Assembly: GCF_001625365.1 (NCBI RefSeq)
Contig: NZ_LJJF01000001.1
Span: forward strand, 5,152,501-5,216,500
Direction: 5' to 3'
Source: Streptomyces sp. MJM8645
Lineage (GTDB): Bacteria; Actinomycetota; Actinomycetes; Streptomycetales; Streptomycetaceae
DNA: 64,000 bases
Shown here: piece by piece, positions 39,850-48,143 of the stretch
Numbering within the stretch: position 1 is the stretch's first letter
How the letters are laid out: each line of letters begins with the position of its first letter
The notes under the pieces: model-generated
Told to the model about the DNA's origin: nothing
The model's database searches: none
The model's input: only the letters and a program-made list of their open reading frames with translations
Translations under genes and position numbers: made by a program

Positions 39850-39887
39850 GCCGGGCCGGGCGGAAGTTGAATTCCACCCGGCCCGGC
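39850..39887 (-). terminator. terminator after the FHA-protein gene
   Basis: GCCGGGCCGGG at 39850-39860 pairs perfectly with the bases at 39877-39887, with a further GGAA/TTCC pairing inside the loop. It lies 22 bases downstream of the FHA gene's stop codon, and so marks the end of the long kinase/phosphatase operon. Confidence 0.7.
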
Positions 39888-39909
39888 CGGAGTTGTTGCC
39901 GACGGTCTT

Positions 39910-41118
39910 TCAGGCGCGGTGCACCGTGATCGTCGTCCAGGCGCCGATGTGGATCCGGTCGCCGTCGTTCAGCGGCACGGCGGTGTGCGGGGCGATCGGC
40001 TCCGCGCCGCCGTTCACGGTGGTGCCGTTGGTCGAGTCCTGGTCCACCAGGACCCAGCTGCCGTCCGCCTGTTCGGCGAGCAGCGCGTGCTGGTGCGAGG
40101 CGCCCGGGTCCTCCGGCGGCACCGACAGGTCGATCTCCGGCACGGTGCCGCGGTGCTGGCTGCGCCGCCCGATCCGCAGCTGGCCGCGGCCGGTCAGCGG
40201 GATGCGCCGCTCGGGGCAGTACGGCGGGAAGAACAGCCCGGCCGCCTCGGGACCGCTGCGGGCCATCATCTCGGTGAAGTACTCGCGGTCGGCCGAGACC
40301 ACCGCGATCCAGTTGGTCCGGAGCGGCTCCGCGGGGGCCGCCGGCTGTGGCTGCTGAGGCTGGGGCTGCTGCTGATGCGGCGGGGCGAGGTGGAACGAGG
40401 TGCCGAAGTCGCCGCCGCGGTTGTTGGGGCCGGGGGGCTCGGCGTACACCGGGCCGGAGTCCTCGCGGACGGGGGCCTCGGGGAACGCCCCCTCCGGCGC
40501 GGGTCCCTCCGGCCCGTTGGCGGGCAGGGAGGGAGGGTAGCCGTAGGTGTGCGCGGGCGCGGCGGCCTGCTGCGGGTGCTGGGTGTGCTGCGGCTGTGGC
40601 TGCTGCGGGACGGGCGGGCCGTACGGCGGTTGGCCGTACGGCGGCTGGGCGGCCGGCGCGCCGCCGTACGCCGCCGGGATGTTCAGCGGCTGCTGCGCCT
40701 GGCGGCGCGAGGGGGTGGAGAGCTCGTAGTCGTACCCGCACTCCTCGCAGAACCGTCCGGTCTGCGGGCTGCGGCAGATCGGGCAGACCGTCAGGCCCTC
40801 GGTCAGGTTGGGGTAGCCCTGGGCCGGTGGCGGCGGCATCGCGCCGGGCTGTGGCGGGACGTTCCCCGGCGGCACCGGCGGAGGCGACGGCGGCGCGCCG
40901 TAGGGCGTACCGCGGTGGTCCGGGTGCTGGGACTGCTCGAACGAGCCGGGCGCCTCGGGCGCCGGGTGGGAGCCGTACGCCCCCGGGTGGGTCCCGTGGG
41001 CCCCGTGGGCTCCCGGGTGGGCTCCGGGCGGCGGCGGGGCCGGCGGAGTCATCGGGAAGCCGCAGAAGTCGCACCAGTCCTCGGCCTGCGACTCGTGGCC
41101 CCTCGGGCAGATCGGCAT
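39910..41118 (-). CDS. zinc-ribbon/FHA-domain protein
   Basis: The 402-residue protein has two Cys4 ribbons: one at the N-terminus (CPRGH then CDFCG, residues about 4-22) and one near residues 105-125 (CPICRSPQTGRFCEECGY). Between and after them is a Pro/Gly/His/Gln-rich linker. At the C-terminus is an FHA domain (residues about 310-400): LRIGRRSQHRG, ASHQHALL and DSTNGTTVNG, the phosphothreonine-binding residues. It should read phosphothreonine on kinase-modified proteins. In mycobacteria, the FHA protein GarA is the main target of PknG; this protein is in the same gene run as a PknG-like kinase but has a different architecture. Confidence 0.9.
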   Translation of the reverse strand: MPICPRGHESQAEDWCDFCGFPMTPPAPPPPGAHPGAHGAHGTHPGAYGSHPAPEAPGSFEQSQHPDHRGTPYGAPPSPPPVPPGNVPPQPGAMPPPPAQGYPNLTEGLTVCPICRSPQTGRFCEECGYDYELSTPSRRQAQQPLNIPAAYGGAPAAQPPYGQPPYGPPVPQQPQPQHTQHPQQAAAPAHTYGYPPSLPANGPEGPAPEGAFPEAPVREDSGPVYAEPPGPNNRGGDFGTSFHLAPPHQQQPQPQQPQPAAPAEPLRTNWIAVVSADREYFTEMMARSGPEAAGLFFPPYCPERRIPLTGRGQLRIGRRSQHRGTVPEIDLSVPPEDPGASHQHALLAEQADGSWVLVDQDSTNGTTVNGGAEPIAPHTAVPLNDGDRIHIGAWTTITVHRA

Positions 41119-41191
41119 CAGTTCCCCCTCACATCGAGCCGGCTTGGGGCGGCGTCGCACCGGGTCGTCGGCCCGGTCACGTCTTCAGCGG

Positions 41192-42550
41192 TCACTTCTT
41201 CACACGCACCGTCTTGGTCGACCGGGTCTCAAGGGTCATCGAGTCGGCCTCGCTCACGTTCTTACGGAACCGAACCGTACCCTCCTTCGGGTCCACCACG
41301 TCCACCACCTTCTGCAGCAGTTTGTAGGTGCCCTCGTTGCCGGTCGCGTGCGCGATCCGGACGGCGGCGCCCAGCTTGGAGGTGGCGGTGTCGACGTCCC
41401 CGGCCCGGTGGGCCTCCAGGCCCTCCTGGATGGAGGAGGCCAGCTCGGCCTGCCCGGTGTAGTGGGCGACCTGCGGGCTGATCCGGGTGGAGGAGGCCAG
41501 GTCGTCGGTCCACACCGCCTTGACCAGGCCCTGGGAGAGCACCTCGGGGGTGCCGCTGCCGACCTGCGGGGGCAGCACCAGGCTGATCCGGGCGGCGAGC
41601 ATCTCGTTGCCGATGGAGGCGGCCGGGACCTCGACGCAGACGTGGTAGTCGCGGCTCTCGTCGCCCCAGGAGCCGGTGGGGTAGTCGCCGGCCCGGGGGC
41701 CGGCCTCGGCGCGCCGGGCGGTGAGGTCCTCGACCGCGGGGGCGACCTGCTTGACGAACTTGACCGCGGCGTTGGCCGGGGTCCAGATCCGCAGCGCGAC
41801 GTCGGCGACCTGCTTGCCCATGGCGCCGGCCATCATCGAGCGGAAGTCCTCGGCCAGGCCGGAGGGTTCGGCGACGATGTCGACGGTGCCGAGCAGCGCC
41901 GAGGAGATCTTGCGCAGCTCGTCGATCCGCCAGTCGGTGCCGACGCCGCGGCAGTCGGCGGTGAAGTGGCCGGTGACCCGCTCGATGGCGCGTTCCAGGT
42001 CGACCGCCGACTCGTGCTCGTTGTTGCCGTCGGTGAGCAGGACGGCGTGCCGGATGGCGATGTCGCGGCGGGTCAGGAAGAGCTTGTCGGCCTTGGCCAG
42101 CCAGGTGCCCATCGCGGTGCCGCCGGCGGCGGTGAGGCGGCGCAGGGACTCCTTGGCGTGGCCGCGGGTGGTGGCGGAGGCGGTGGCGAGGGTGCCGTCG
42201 CCGGGGTAGATGTCGCGGGCCTCGTGGGTGCCGGCGACCACGGCGAAGGCGGTGCCGTCGCGCAGCGCGTCGATGGCGGCGGCGGTGGCCTCGCGGGCGC
42301 CGTTGATCTTGGTCTTGGGGTAGTCCATCGAGCCCGAGCAGTCCACCAGGATCACCACGGCCGCGGCGGTGTCGGCGCTCTGCGGGCCGCCCGCGTCGGC
42401 GATGCCGAGCGGGCGGCCGCCGGAGGTGCCGCCGCCGGTCGCGGTGACCGTGACGATGGCGTTGACCTCGCGGGCGCCGTCGGCAAGGTACTCGTTCTGG
42501 AAGATCTCCACGTCGAACCTGGGCAGGTTCGGCTTCGCCAGTGTTGCCAT
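41192..42550 (-). CDS. VWA-domain protein
   Basis: The 452-residue protein has a von Willebrand A domain from about residue 65 to 250. VVILVDCSGSM holds the DxSxS metal-ion-dependent adhesion site, TAMGT supplies the Thr, and HAVLLTDGNNEHES the later Asp. A beta-rich part follows (residues 250-390), then a helical C-terminus. There is no signal peptide, so it is cytoplasmic; such proteins often assemble protein complexes. ATG at 42550 follows GGGAGCCACCGGCCC. It lies 122 bases downstream of the PP2C gene and 73 upstream of the FHA gene on the same strand. Confidence 0.9.
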   Translation of the reverse strand: MATLAKPNLPRFDVEIFQNEYLADGAREVNAIVTVTATGGGTSGGRPLGIADAGGPQSADTAAAVVILVDCSGSMDYPKTKINGAREATAAAIDALRDGTAFAVVAGTHEARDIYPGDGTLATASATTRGHAKESLRRLTAAGGTAMGTWLAKADKLFLTRRDIAIRHAVLLTDGNNEHESAVDLERAIERVTGHFTADCRGVGTDWRIDELRKISSALLGTVDIVAEPSGLAEDFRSMMAGAMGKQVADVALRIWTPANAAVKFVKQVAPAVEDLTARRAEAGPRAGDYPTGSWGDESRDYHVCVEVPAASIGNEMLAARISLVLPPQVGSGTPEVLSQGLVKAVWTDDLASSTRISPQVAHYTGQAELASSIQEGLEAHRAGDVDTATSKLGAAVRIAHATGNEGTYKLLQKVVDVVDPKEGTVRFRKNVSEADSMTLETRSTKTVRVKK

Positions 42551-42672
42551 GGGCCGGTGGCTCCCGTCGGAAGGGTCGTCGGTACGGATCGGTCGGTGGG
42601 GGCCGGCCGCGTTGGGGGCGGGCCGGCGGACCGGGTGGCCGCCGGGGTCGGCCCCGGGCGGGCGGCGTCCGG

Positions 42673-43986
42673 TCAGGCCGTCGGCGGGTGCGGCGGCTGC
42701 GGGGGGACGGCGGGTGCGGTCGGCGGTGCGGGCGGTGCCGGCGGGGCGGTGGGGGGCAGCGGGGCGGCGGGGGAGCCGATCACCGGGAGGTCCGGCAGGG
42801 TCGGCTCGTAGTCCTCGTCCTCCTCGGCGGCCCTCCTGGCACCCGCCGCGGTGATCAGCGGCAGGTCGAGCGCGGTGGCGGTCCGGGGGTCGTCCTCGTC
42901 CTCGCCCTGGTCCTCGGCACCGGCACCGGCGCCCGCGGCCGGCGGGTCGATCGGCAGGACGGCGACGGTGATGTTGTCGTGGCCGCCGGCGGCGACCGCG
43001 AACTTCACCAGGGTCTGCGCCGCCGCGAGCGGTTCGGTGCGGGCGTCCGGCCGGACGTAGTACGCCAGGTCGGTGGCGGCCTCGGCGTAGTTCCACAGTC
43101 CGTCGGTGCAGATCAGCAGCACCCCGGGGACGTGCGGCGTGAAGTCGAGGGTGTGCGGGACGACCTCCTCGGCGTCGGCGCCGAGCCACCCGGTGATCGC
43201 GTGGGCGCGCGGGTCGGCGTACGCCTCGGCCTCGCTCATCAGCCCGGCCTCGACCATCCGGGCCGCCCAGGAGTCGTCCTGGGTGAGCCGGAAGGGCTCG
43301 GCGCCGGCGCGGTCGTCCGGGATCCAGTAGGCGCGGGTGTCGCCGACCCAGCCGATGGTGATCCGGCCGCCGGAGGCTATGGCGCTGACGTAGGTGCAGG
43401 CGGGTGCGTTGACGTCGGGCCGGGTGGGCCCGGGGCCGGCCTGGGCGAGGTCGGCGACGGCCCCGGCGGCGTCGGCGATGGCCTGGCGCATGGCGGCGGT
43501 GGGTTCGCGGCCCGCCTCCAGGGCGCTCAGCAGCGACTCGGAGGCGGCGTCGACGGCGGTCTCGGAGGCCTCGTCCGGCCGGTCGGAGGAGGAGACGCCG
43601 TCGCAGACCACGGCGACCACGACGGGCTCGCCGCCGGGCAGCGAGGTGGCGGCGATGGTGAAGGAGTCCTCGTTGCGGTGGTGGCGCAGGCCGCGGTCGC
43701 TGACCCCGGCGACGCCCGCGAGGGACTTCTCCATGTGGTCGCGCGGGCGCGGCTGGGCGCCGCCGCAGGCCTCGCAGTAGCCGTCCGCGGTGACCTGCGG
43801 CAGCCCGCAGTGCGCGCAGACCGGCCCGTGCTGGGGCGGGGCGCCCTCGGCCCGGGCGGCGGCCCAGTTCGCGGGCATCGCGCCCGGGGCGGCCCGGCCG
43901 TCCCGGCTGGCGCCGCAGGCGCCGCAGTAGGCGTCCTCCGGCTCCAGCGGTTCGGAACAGCTCGGGCACACGGTCTGCTGCGGCAT
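42673..43986 (-). CDS. zinc-ribbon PP2C-family protein phosphatase
   Basis: The 437-residue protein has two Cys4 ribbons first (CPSCSEPLEPEDAYCGACGAS near residues 7-27 and CAHCGLPQVTADGYCEACGG near 58-77), then a PP2C domain (about residues 95-350). Metal-binding motifs are RHHRNEDSF, VAVVCDGVSSSDRP, GWVGDTRAYW, LLICTDGLWNYAE and HDNITVAVLPI. The C-terminal 85 residues are acidic then Pro-rich. It should remove phosphate from Ser/Thr, probably reversing the kinase encoded four bases upstream. The ATG at 43986 follows directly on the kinase stop codon. Confidence 0.92.
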   Translation of the reverse strand: MPQQTVCPSCSEPLEPEDAYCGACGASRDGRAAPGAMPANWAAARAEGAPPQHGPVCAHCGLPQVTADGYCEACGGAQPRPRDHMEKSLAGVAGVSDRGLRHHRNEDSFTIAATSLPGGEPVVVAVVCDGVSSSDRPDEASETAVDAASESLLSALEAGREPTAAMRQAIADAAGAVADLAQAGPGPTRPDVNAPACTYVSAIASGGRITIGWVGDTRAYWIPDDRAGAEPFRLTQDDSWAARMVEAGLMSEAEAYADPRAHAITGWLGADAEEVVPHTLDFTPHVPGVLLICTDGLWNYAEAATDLAYYVRPDARTEPLAAAQTLVKFAVAAGGHDNITVAVLPIDPPAAGAGAGAEDQGEDEDDPRTATALDLPLITAAGARRAAEEDEDYEPTLPDLPVIGSPAAPLPPTAPPAPPAPPTAPAVPPQPPHPPTA

Positions 43987-43989
43987 CGG

Positions 43990-46590
43990 CTACACCCACG
44001 TCCTGGGGCGGGCGCGGTTGGCCCGCTCCACCATTTCGATCCTGGTCTCGGCCCGGTCGGCCAACCGGGCGAGTACCCGGTAGGACTGTTCCAGGGCGAA
44101 GCGCAGTTCCCGCTCCACCGCAGGTCGTCCCAGGACCGTGGTGCCGCCGCCCTGCTGGGCGCCGGTCGAGCCCGCGGTGACCCAGCCGAGGGCGGCGCCG
44201 AGCAGTTCGACGGCCAGTTCCTCGCGGCGGCGGTCGTCCAGGCGCAGTGCGGTCAGCTGGTCGGAGCTGGCGCCGAGGTCGGCGGCGAGCGGGTCGGTGG
44301 CGGGCCGTTCGCGCAGCCGGGCGCGGACGGCCGCGATCCGGGCGGCGGTGTACTGGTTGGAGGTGGCCGGGACGGACTCCAGGACGCGGACGGCGCCGGT
44401 CCGGTCGTCCTCGGCGAGCCGGACCCGGGCGAGCCCGAAGGCGGCGCTGAGGTAGGCCGGGTCGGTGGTCCAGACGAGTCGGTAGAACTCGGCGGCGTCG
44501 CCGCCGTCGCCGAGGAGTTCGGCGCAGATGGCGAGGGCCAGCTTGGGGGCGGCCTCGCCGGGGAAGGCGTCGTAGACCGCGTCGAAGGCCTCGGCGGCGG
44601 CGCGCAGCCCGGCCTCGTCGGGCGAAGCCGGGCCGTCCGGGTCGTCCGGGCCGCCCGCGGCGCCGACCAGGGCGACCGAGCTGCCAGGGCCGTCCGGCCC
44701 GTTCGGTCCGTCCGGCCCGTGCGCGGCGCCGACCAGGGCGACCAGGCCGCGGTACCAGACGACCCGCCAGTCGTCCGGGTACTCCCGCTCCAGGGCGGCG
44801 AGGGCCTCCTCGGCGGCGTCGCGGCGGCCGAGTTCGAGGTGGGCGCGCAGTTCGCGCAGCCGCCGTTCGATGGAGAGGGCGGGCGCGCCGGCCAGGGCGG
44901 CGAGCGCCTCCTCGGGGTCGGTGGCGAGCAGGGTGGCGAGGAAGCCGGCGTTGGGGTCGCCGGGGTCGACGCGCGGGACGGGCAGTGCGAGGGCGGCGGC
45001 GGCCGGGTCGAGGGCGGTCACCAGGAGCTGTCCGGGCTGCTCGGTGGGCATGACCAACTCGGTGTCCACGACGCGTAGTTCGGGGCCGAAGAGGGTGGAC
45101 AGGGCGGGCCGGGCCCGGCCGTCCTGGAGGGCGAGTATCTCGCGCAGCACGCCGGTGAGCTGGTCGGCCATCTCGTCGGCGGAGGAGAAGCGGCGGGCCG
45201 GGTCCGGGTCGGTGGCGCGGACCAGGAAGCGGTAGTACGACTCGTAGCGGGCGAAGACCTCGACGTCCTCGGGGCCGGGCAGGGTGTCCCGGTAGGTGGT
45301 GCTGTAGCCCTGGAAGTCGAAGGTGAGCACTGCGAGGGTGCGGGCCACGGTGTAGAGGTCGGAGGCGGGGGAGGGGCCGTGGGTGGCGATCTCGGGGGCC
45401 TGGTAGCCGACGGTGCCGTAGATCGGGCCGTCGTGGTCGAGGCGGCAGACGGCGCCCATGTCGATGATCTTGAGCGCGTCGCCGCTCTGGATCACGTTGT
45501 CGATCTTGAAGTCGCAGTAGATCAGGCCCCGGCTGTGTAGGTACCCGAGTGCGGGCAGTGCCTCCAGCGCGTACGCGATCGCCTGCTCGACGGGCAGCGG
45601 CTCGCGCCGGCCGTCCGGGGTGCGGCGGTCGTTGGCGATGTCCTTGAGCGACTTGCCGCCGACGTACTCCATCACGATGTAGCCGTCGGTGGAGCCGGAG
45701 CCCAGGTCCAGGTGCTCGGCGAAGTTGATGATCCGGACGATGTTCGGGTGGTCCACCTCGGCCAGGAAGCGGCGCTCGGCGACGGCCACGGCGAGCGCGT
45801 CCTCGTCCCCGGTGTCCAGCAGGCCCTTCAGGACCACCCACTTGTCGTTGACCCGCCGGTCGATCGCCAGGTAGATCCAGCCGAGGCCGCCGTGCGCCAG
45901 GCAGCCCACCACCTCGTACTGCCCGCCGACCAGGTCGCCGCGGCGCAGCTTGGGCGTGAACGAGTACGGCGTGCCGCACTTGGTGCAGAAGCCGTCCGGC
46001 CGGCCCGGCCGGCCGTTCTTCTCCCGGCCCACCGGGGTCTCGCACTTGGAGCAGAACCGCTTGCGCTCCGGGACCTCCGGGTTCTCCAGCACCGCCAGCG
46101 ACGGGTCGGCCGTCTCGACGGTCGGCACCGTCACCAGGCCGGCGCCCAGCCGGTTGCGGGTGCCCGCGCTGACGCTGCCGCGGGTGCTGCGCACCGAGAC
46201 CGAGCGGCTGCTGCCGGTGCGGGTCGAGCGGTGCGAGCGGGAGCGGCCGGACATCGAGCGGGCCGAGCCGGTGCGGGTCGAGCGGATCGAGCCGCTGCGC
46301 GCCGAGTCGGTGGAGACCCGGGAGGAGGGGACGTAGGGCTGGGTGACGCCGGTGTCGCCGCCGGGCGGGGTGAGGCCGCACTCGTCGCAGTAGCCGTCGG
46401 CGTCGATGGCGCCTGAACAGTCCCGGGGGCAGGGCGCGCCGGGGCCGGCGGCCGGCGGGGCGCCGGTGGCCGCCGTCGAAGCTGCCACGGTGCCGCCGCC
46501 CGCCGGGGCGAGCCCGCACTCGTCGCAGTAGCCGTCCGCGTCGATCCTGCCGTTGCCGGAGCACTCCGGCCGTACGCACGTCCCGCCCAT
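43990..46590 (-). CDS. PknG-like serine/threonine protein kinase
   Basis: The 866-residue protein has two N-terminal Cys4 ribbons (CVRPECSGNGRIDADGYCDECG and CPRDCSGAIDADGYCDECG), a Ser/Arg-rich segment (residues about 85-140), a rubredoxin-like ribbon (CSKCETPVGREKNGRPGR then CTKCG, residues about 172-200), a kinase domain and a TPR-like helical C-terminus. In the kinase, Lys255 in WVVLKG, Asp360 in YCDFKIDN and Asp377 in KIIDMGAV are the expected catalytic residues; the usual HRD and DFG are YCD and DMG. This order, rubredoxin-kinase-TPR, is that of mycobacterial PknG. A 66-bp duplication lengthens one C-terminal linker (44657-44743). ATG at 46590 follows CTGAGG. Confidence 0.94.
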   Translation of the reverse strand: MGGTCVRPECSGNGRIDADGYCDECGLAPAGGGTVAASTAATGAPPAAGPGAPCPRDCSGAIDADGYCDECGLTPPGGDTGVTQPYVPSSRVSTDSARSGSIRSTRTGSARSMSGRSRSHRSTRTGSSRSVSVRSTRGSVSAGTRNRLGAGLVTVPTVETADPSLAVLENPEVPERKRFCSKCETPVGREKNGRPGRPDGFCTKCGTPYSFTPKLRRGDLVGGQYEVVGCLAHGGLGWIYLAIDRRVNDKWVVLKGLLDTGDEDALAVAVAERRFLAEVDHPNIVRIINFAEHLDLGSGSTDGYIVMEYVGGKSLKDIANDRRTPDGRREPLPVEQAIAYALEALPALGYLHSRGLIYCDFKIDNVIQSGDALKIIDMGAVCRLDHDGPIYGTVGYQAPEIATHGPSPASDLYTVARTLAVLTFDFQGYSTTYRDTLPGPEDVEVFARYESYYRFLVRATDPDPARRFSSADEMADQLTGVLREILALQDGRARPALSTLFGPELRVVDTELVMPTEQPGQLLVTALDPAAAALALPVPRVDPGDPNAGFLATLLATDPEEALAALAGAPALSIERRLRELRAHLELGRRDAAEEALAALEREYPDDWRVVWYRGLVALVGAAHGPDGPNGPDGPGSSVALVGAAGGPDDPDGPASPDEAGLRAAAEAFDAVYDAFPGEAAPKLALAICAELLGDGGDAAEFYRLVWTTDPAYLSAAFGLARVRLAEDDRTGAVRVLESVPATSNQYTAARIAAVRARLRERPATDPLAADLGASSDQLTALRLDDRRREELAVELLGAALGWVTAGSTGAQQGGGTTVLGRPAVERELRFALEQSYRVLARLADRAETRIEMVERANRARPRTWV
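44657..44743 (-). repeat. 66-bp direct duplication inside the pknG-like gene
   Basis: A 21-bp segment, GCGGCGCCGACCAGGGCGAC plus C, occurs at 44657-44677 and again 66 bases later at 44723-44743. It repeats VALVGAA-type residues and lengthens the linker of Gly, Pro and Asp by 22 residues, keeping the frame. Confidence 0.85.
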
Positions 46591-46595
46591 CAACC

Positions 46596-47951
46596 TCAGC
46601 CCCCCTGGACCTGTCCGTCGACCGGCGTCTGGCCGGTCGTCTCCTGTGCGGCCTCGGCCTGCGCCGGCCGCAGCGACTGCTGGAAGCGGGCCACCGCGGC
46701 GGCCGCCGCCCGCAGGTCGCAGGGCGCGCTCCACAGCAGCCAGCGCGCCTTCTCGTACCGCTCGATCACTTCCGGGTCCTCGGAGACCCGCAGCCGGGCG
46801 GCCATCGCCTTGTAGGCGTCCAGCCGGCCGCGCAGTTCGGCGCGGACGGCCAGCGGCTGGGTCACCTCGGTGAGCGACTGCCGGGCCCGGGCCAGCTCCT
46901 TGGCGGCGGCGTCCTCCAGCGTGTCCAGCAGCGGCGCCAGCCGGCCCCACTGCCCGCCCTGGCGCAACTCCAGTGCCGTCACGATCCGTTCGCGCAGCGC
47001 CGAGGCCGGCCCGGGCACCGCCGGGACGTCGCTGGAGGCTATCTTCGCCAGCACCTCGCCGCGCGCCCGGCGGGCCTCGGCCAGGGTGGCGTCGGCCCGT
47101 TGGAGCAGGTCGCCGACGCCCTGGAGGCGCTCCTCGGCGTCGTCGCGCAGCCGCAGCAGGTTCTCCAGTTCCACCCGGACGCCGTCCAGCGCCCGCCCGG
47201 CCCGGTCGAACCGCTCGGTGTCCACCACCCCGGCGGGGGTGGCGAAGGCGCCGCCCTCCGGCACGGTGCCGCGCTGGGCGGGCACCCGGGCCGGGCGCCA
47301 CAGCGCCAGCGGGTCCTCGCGCACCTCGGCGCGCAGCCCGGTGAGGTCGGCGTCCAGCCCGGCCAGGTCGTCGGCGAGCGGGTGGCCGCCGGCCCGCACG
47401 CCGAGCGAGGCGGCGAGGTTGCCCACCCGGTGGAGTTCGGCCAGCAGCAGGTCGATCCGGGCCGGCAGCGCCGACCAGACCGCGTCGGCGGCGCTGACCA
47501 CCTCCAGCACGGTGGCGTACCAGGAGTTCATCCGGGTCATCAGCGCGTCCAGGCTGATCCGCTCGACCAGCCGGGCGGGCGCGCCGAGCAGTTGCGGGCC
47601 GTCCGGCAGCGCGCCGCCGGGGACGGTCACCGCGTCGCCGGTGAGCAGTTCGCTCAGCTCGGCGAGTTCGGGCGCGCCGGGCTTGGCCTTGCGGGCCCGT
47701 ACCGCGCGCGCCGAGGCCAGTGCCTCCGCGTAGCGGTCGAACAGGGCCCAGAGCAGTGGCAGGCCCTTCCCGGCGACGGACCAGCGCTCCAGCGTGCGTC
47801 CGGTCAGTTCGGCGCCGTCGAGCAGCCGCAGGCCCGGATGGTCCTGGAGGGCGAGCAGCGCCGACTCGACCGCGTCCCGCTCCGCGCCGAGGCGCGCCAG
47901 CGCGCGGTCCACCTCCTCCCGGTTCAGTACCGGGCCAGCCGAAGCCGCCAA
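46596..47951 (-). CDS. helical protein of unknown function in the pknG-like operon
   Basis: The 451-residue protein was not matched to a named family. It is almost wholly predicted alpha-helix, rich in Ala, Leu, Glu and Arg, with heptad-like stretches near residues 245-300 (VRVELENLLRLRDDAEERL and nearby) and near 360-410. It has no signal peptide or membrane helix. It starts at a TTG (47951) with GGAAGGA upstream. It lies five bases before the kinase start, so it is surely in the same transcript. Its position between the glnX/glnH pair and the kinase suggests an adaptor, but this is inference only. Confidence 0.85.
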   Translation of the reverse strand: MAASAGPVLNREEVDRALARLGAERDAVESALLALQDHPGLRLLDGAELTGRTLERWSVAGKGLPLLWALFDRYAEALASARAVRARKAKPGAPELAELSELLTGDAVTVPGGALPDGPQLLGAPARLVERISLDALMTRMNSWYATVLEVVSAADAVWSALPARIDLLLAELHRVGNLAASLGVRAGGHPLADDLAGLDADLTGLRAEVREDPLALWRPARVPAQRGTVPEGGAFATPAGVVDTERFDRAGRALDGVRVELENLLRLRDDAEERLQGVGDLLQRADATLAEARRARGEVLAKIASSDVPAVPGPASALRERIVTALELRQGGQWGRLAPLLDTLEDAAAKELARARQSLTEVTQPLAVRAELRGRLDAYKAMAARLRVSEDPEVIERYEKARWLLWSAPCDLRAAAAAVARFQQSLRPAQAEAAQETTGQTPVDGQVQGG

Positions 47952-48143
47952 CGCCGTGTCCTTCCTTCCTCGCGTGCGATCCCGACGTACCTGACGTGCG
48001 ATCCCACGACAACCCCCGTGCCCACCACCGGTCTCCCCGTGGTGATCGTCCCGAACCCTAGCCGGTGGCCGTTCGGGCGGAGCGGGCGGTGGGCGTCAAG
48101 ACCGCGTCAACGGCCTGCTGACGCGCGTGCGCCGCCCGGTGCG

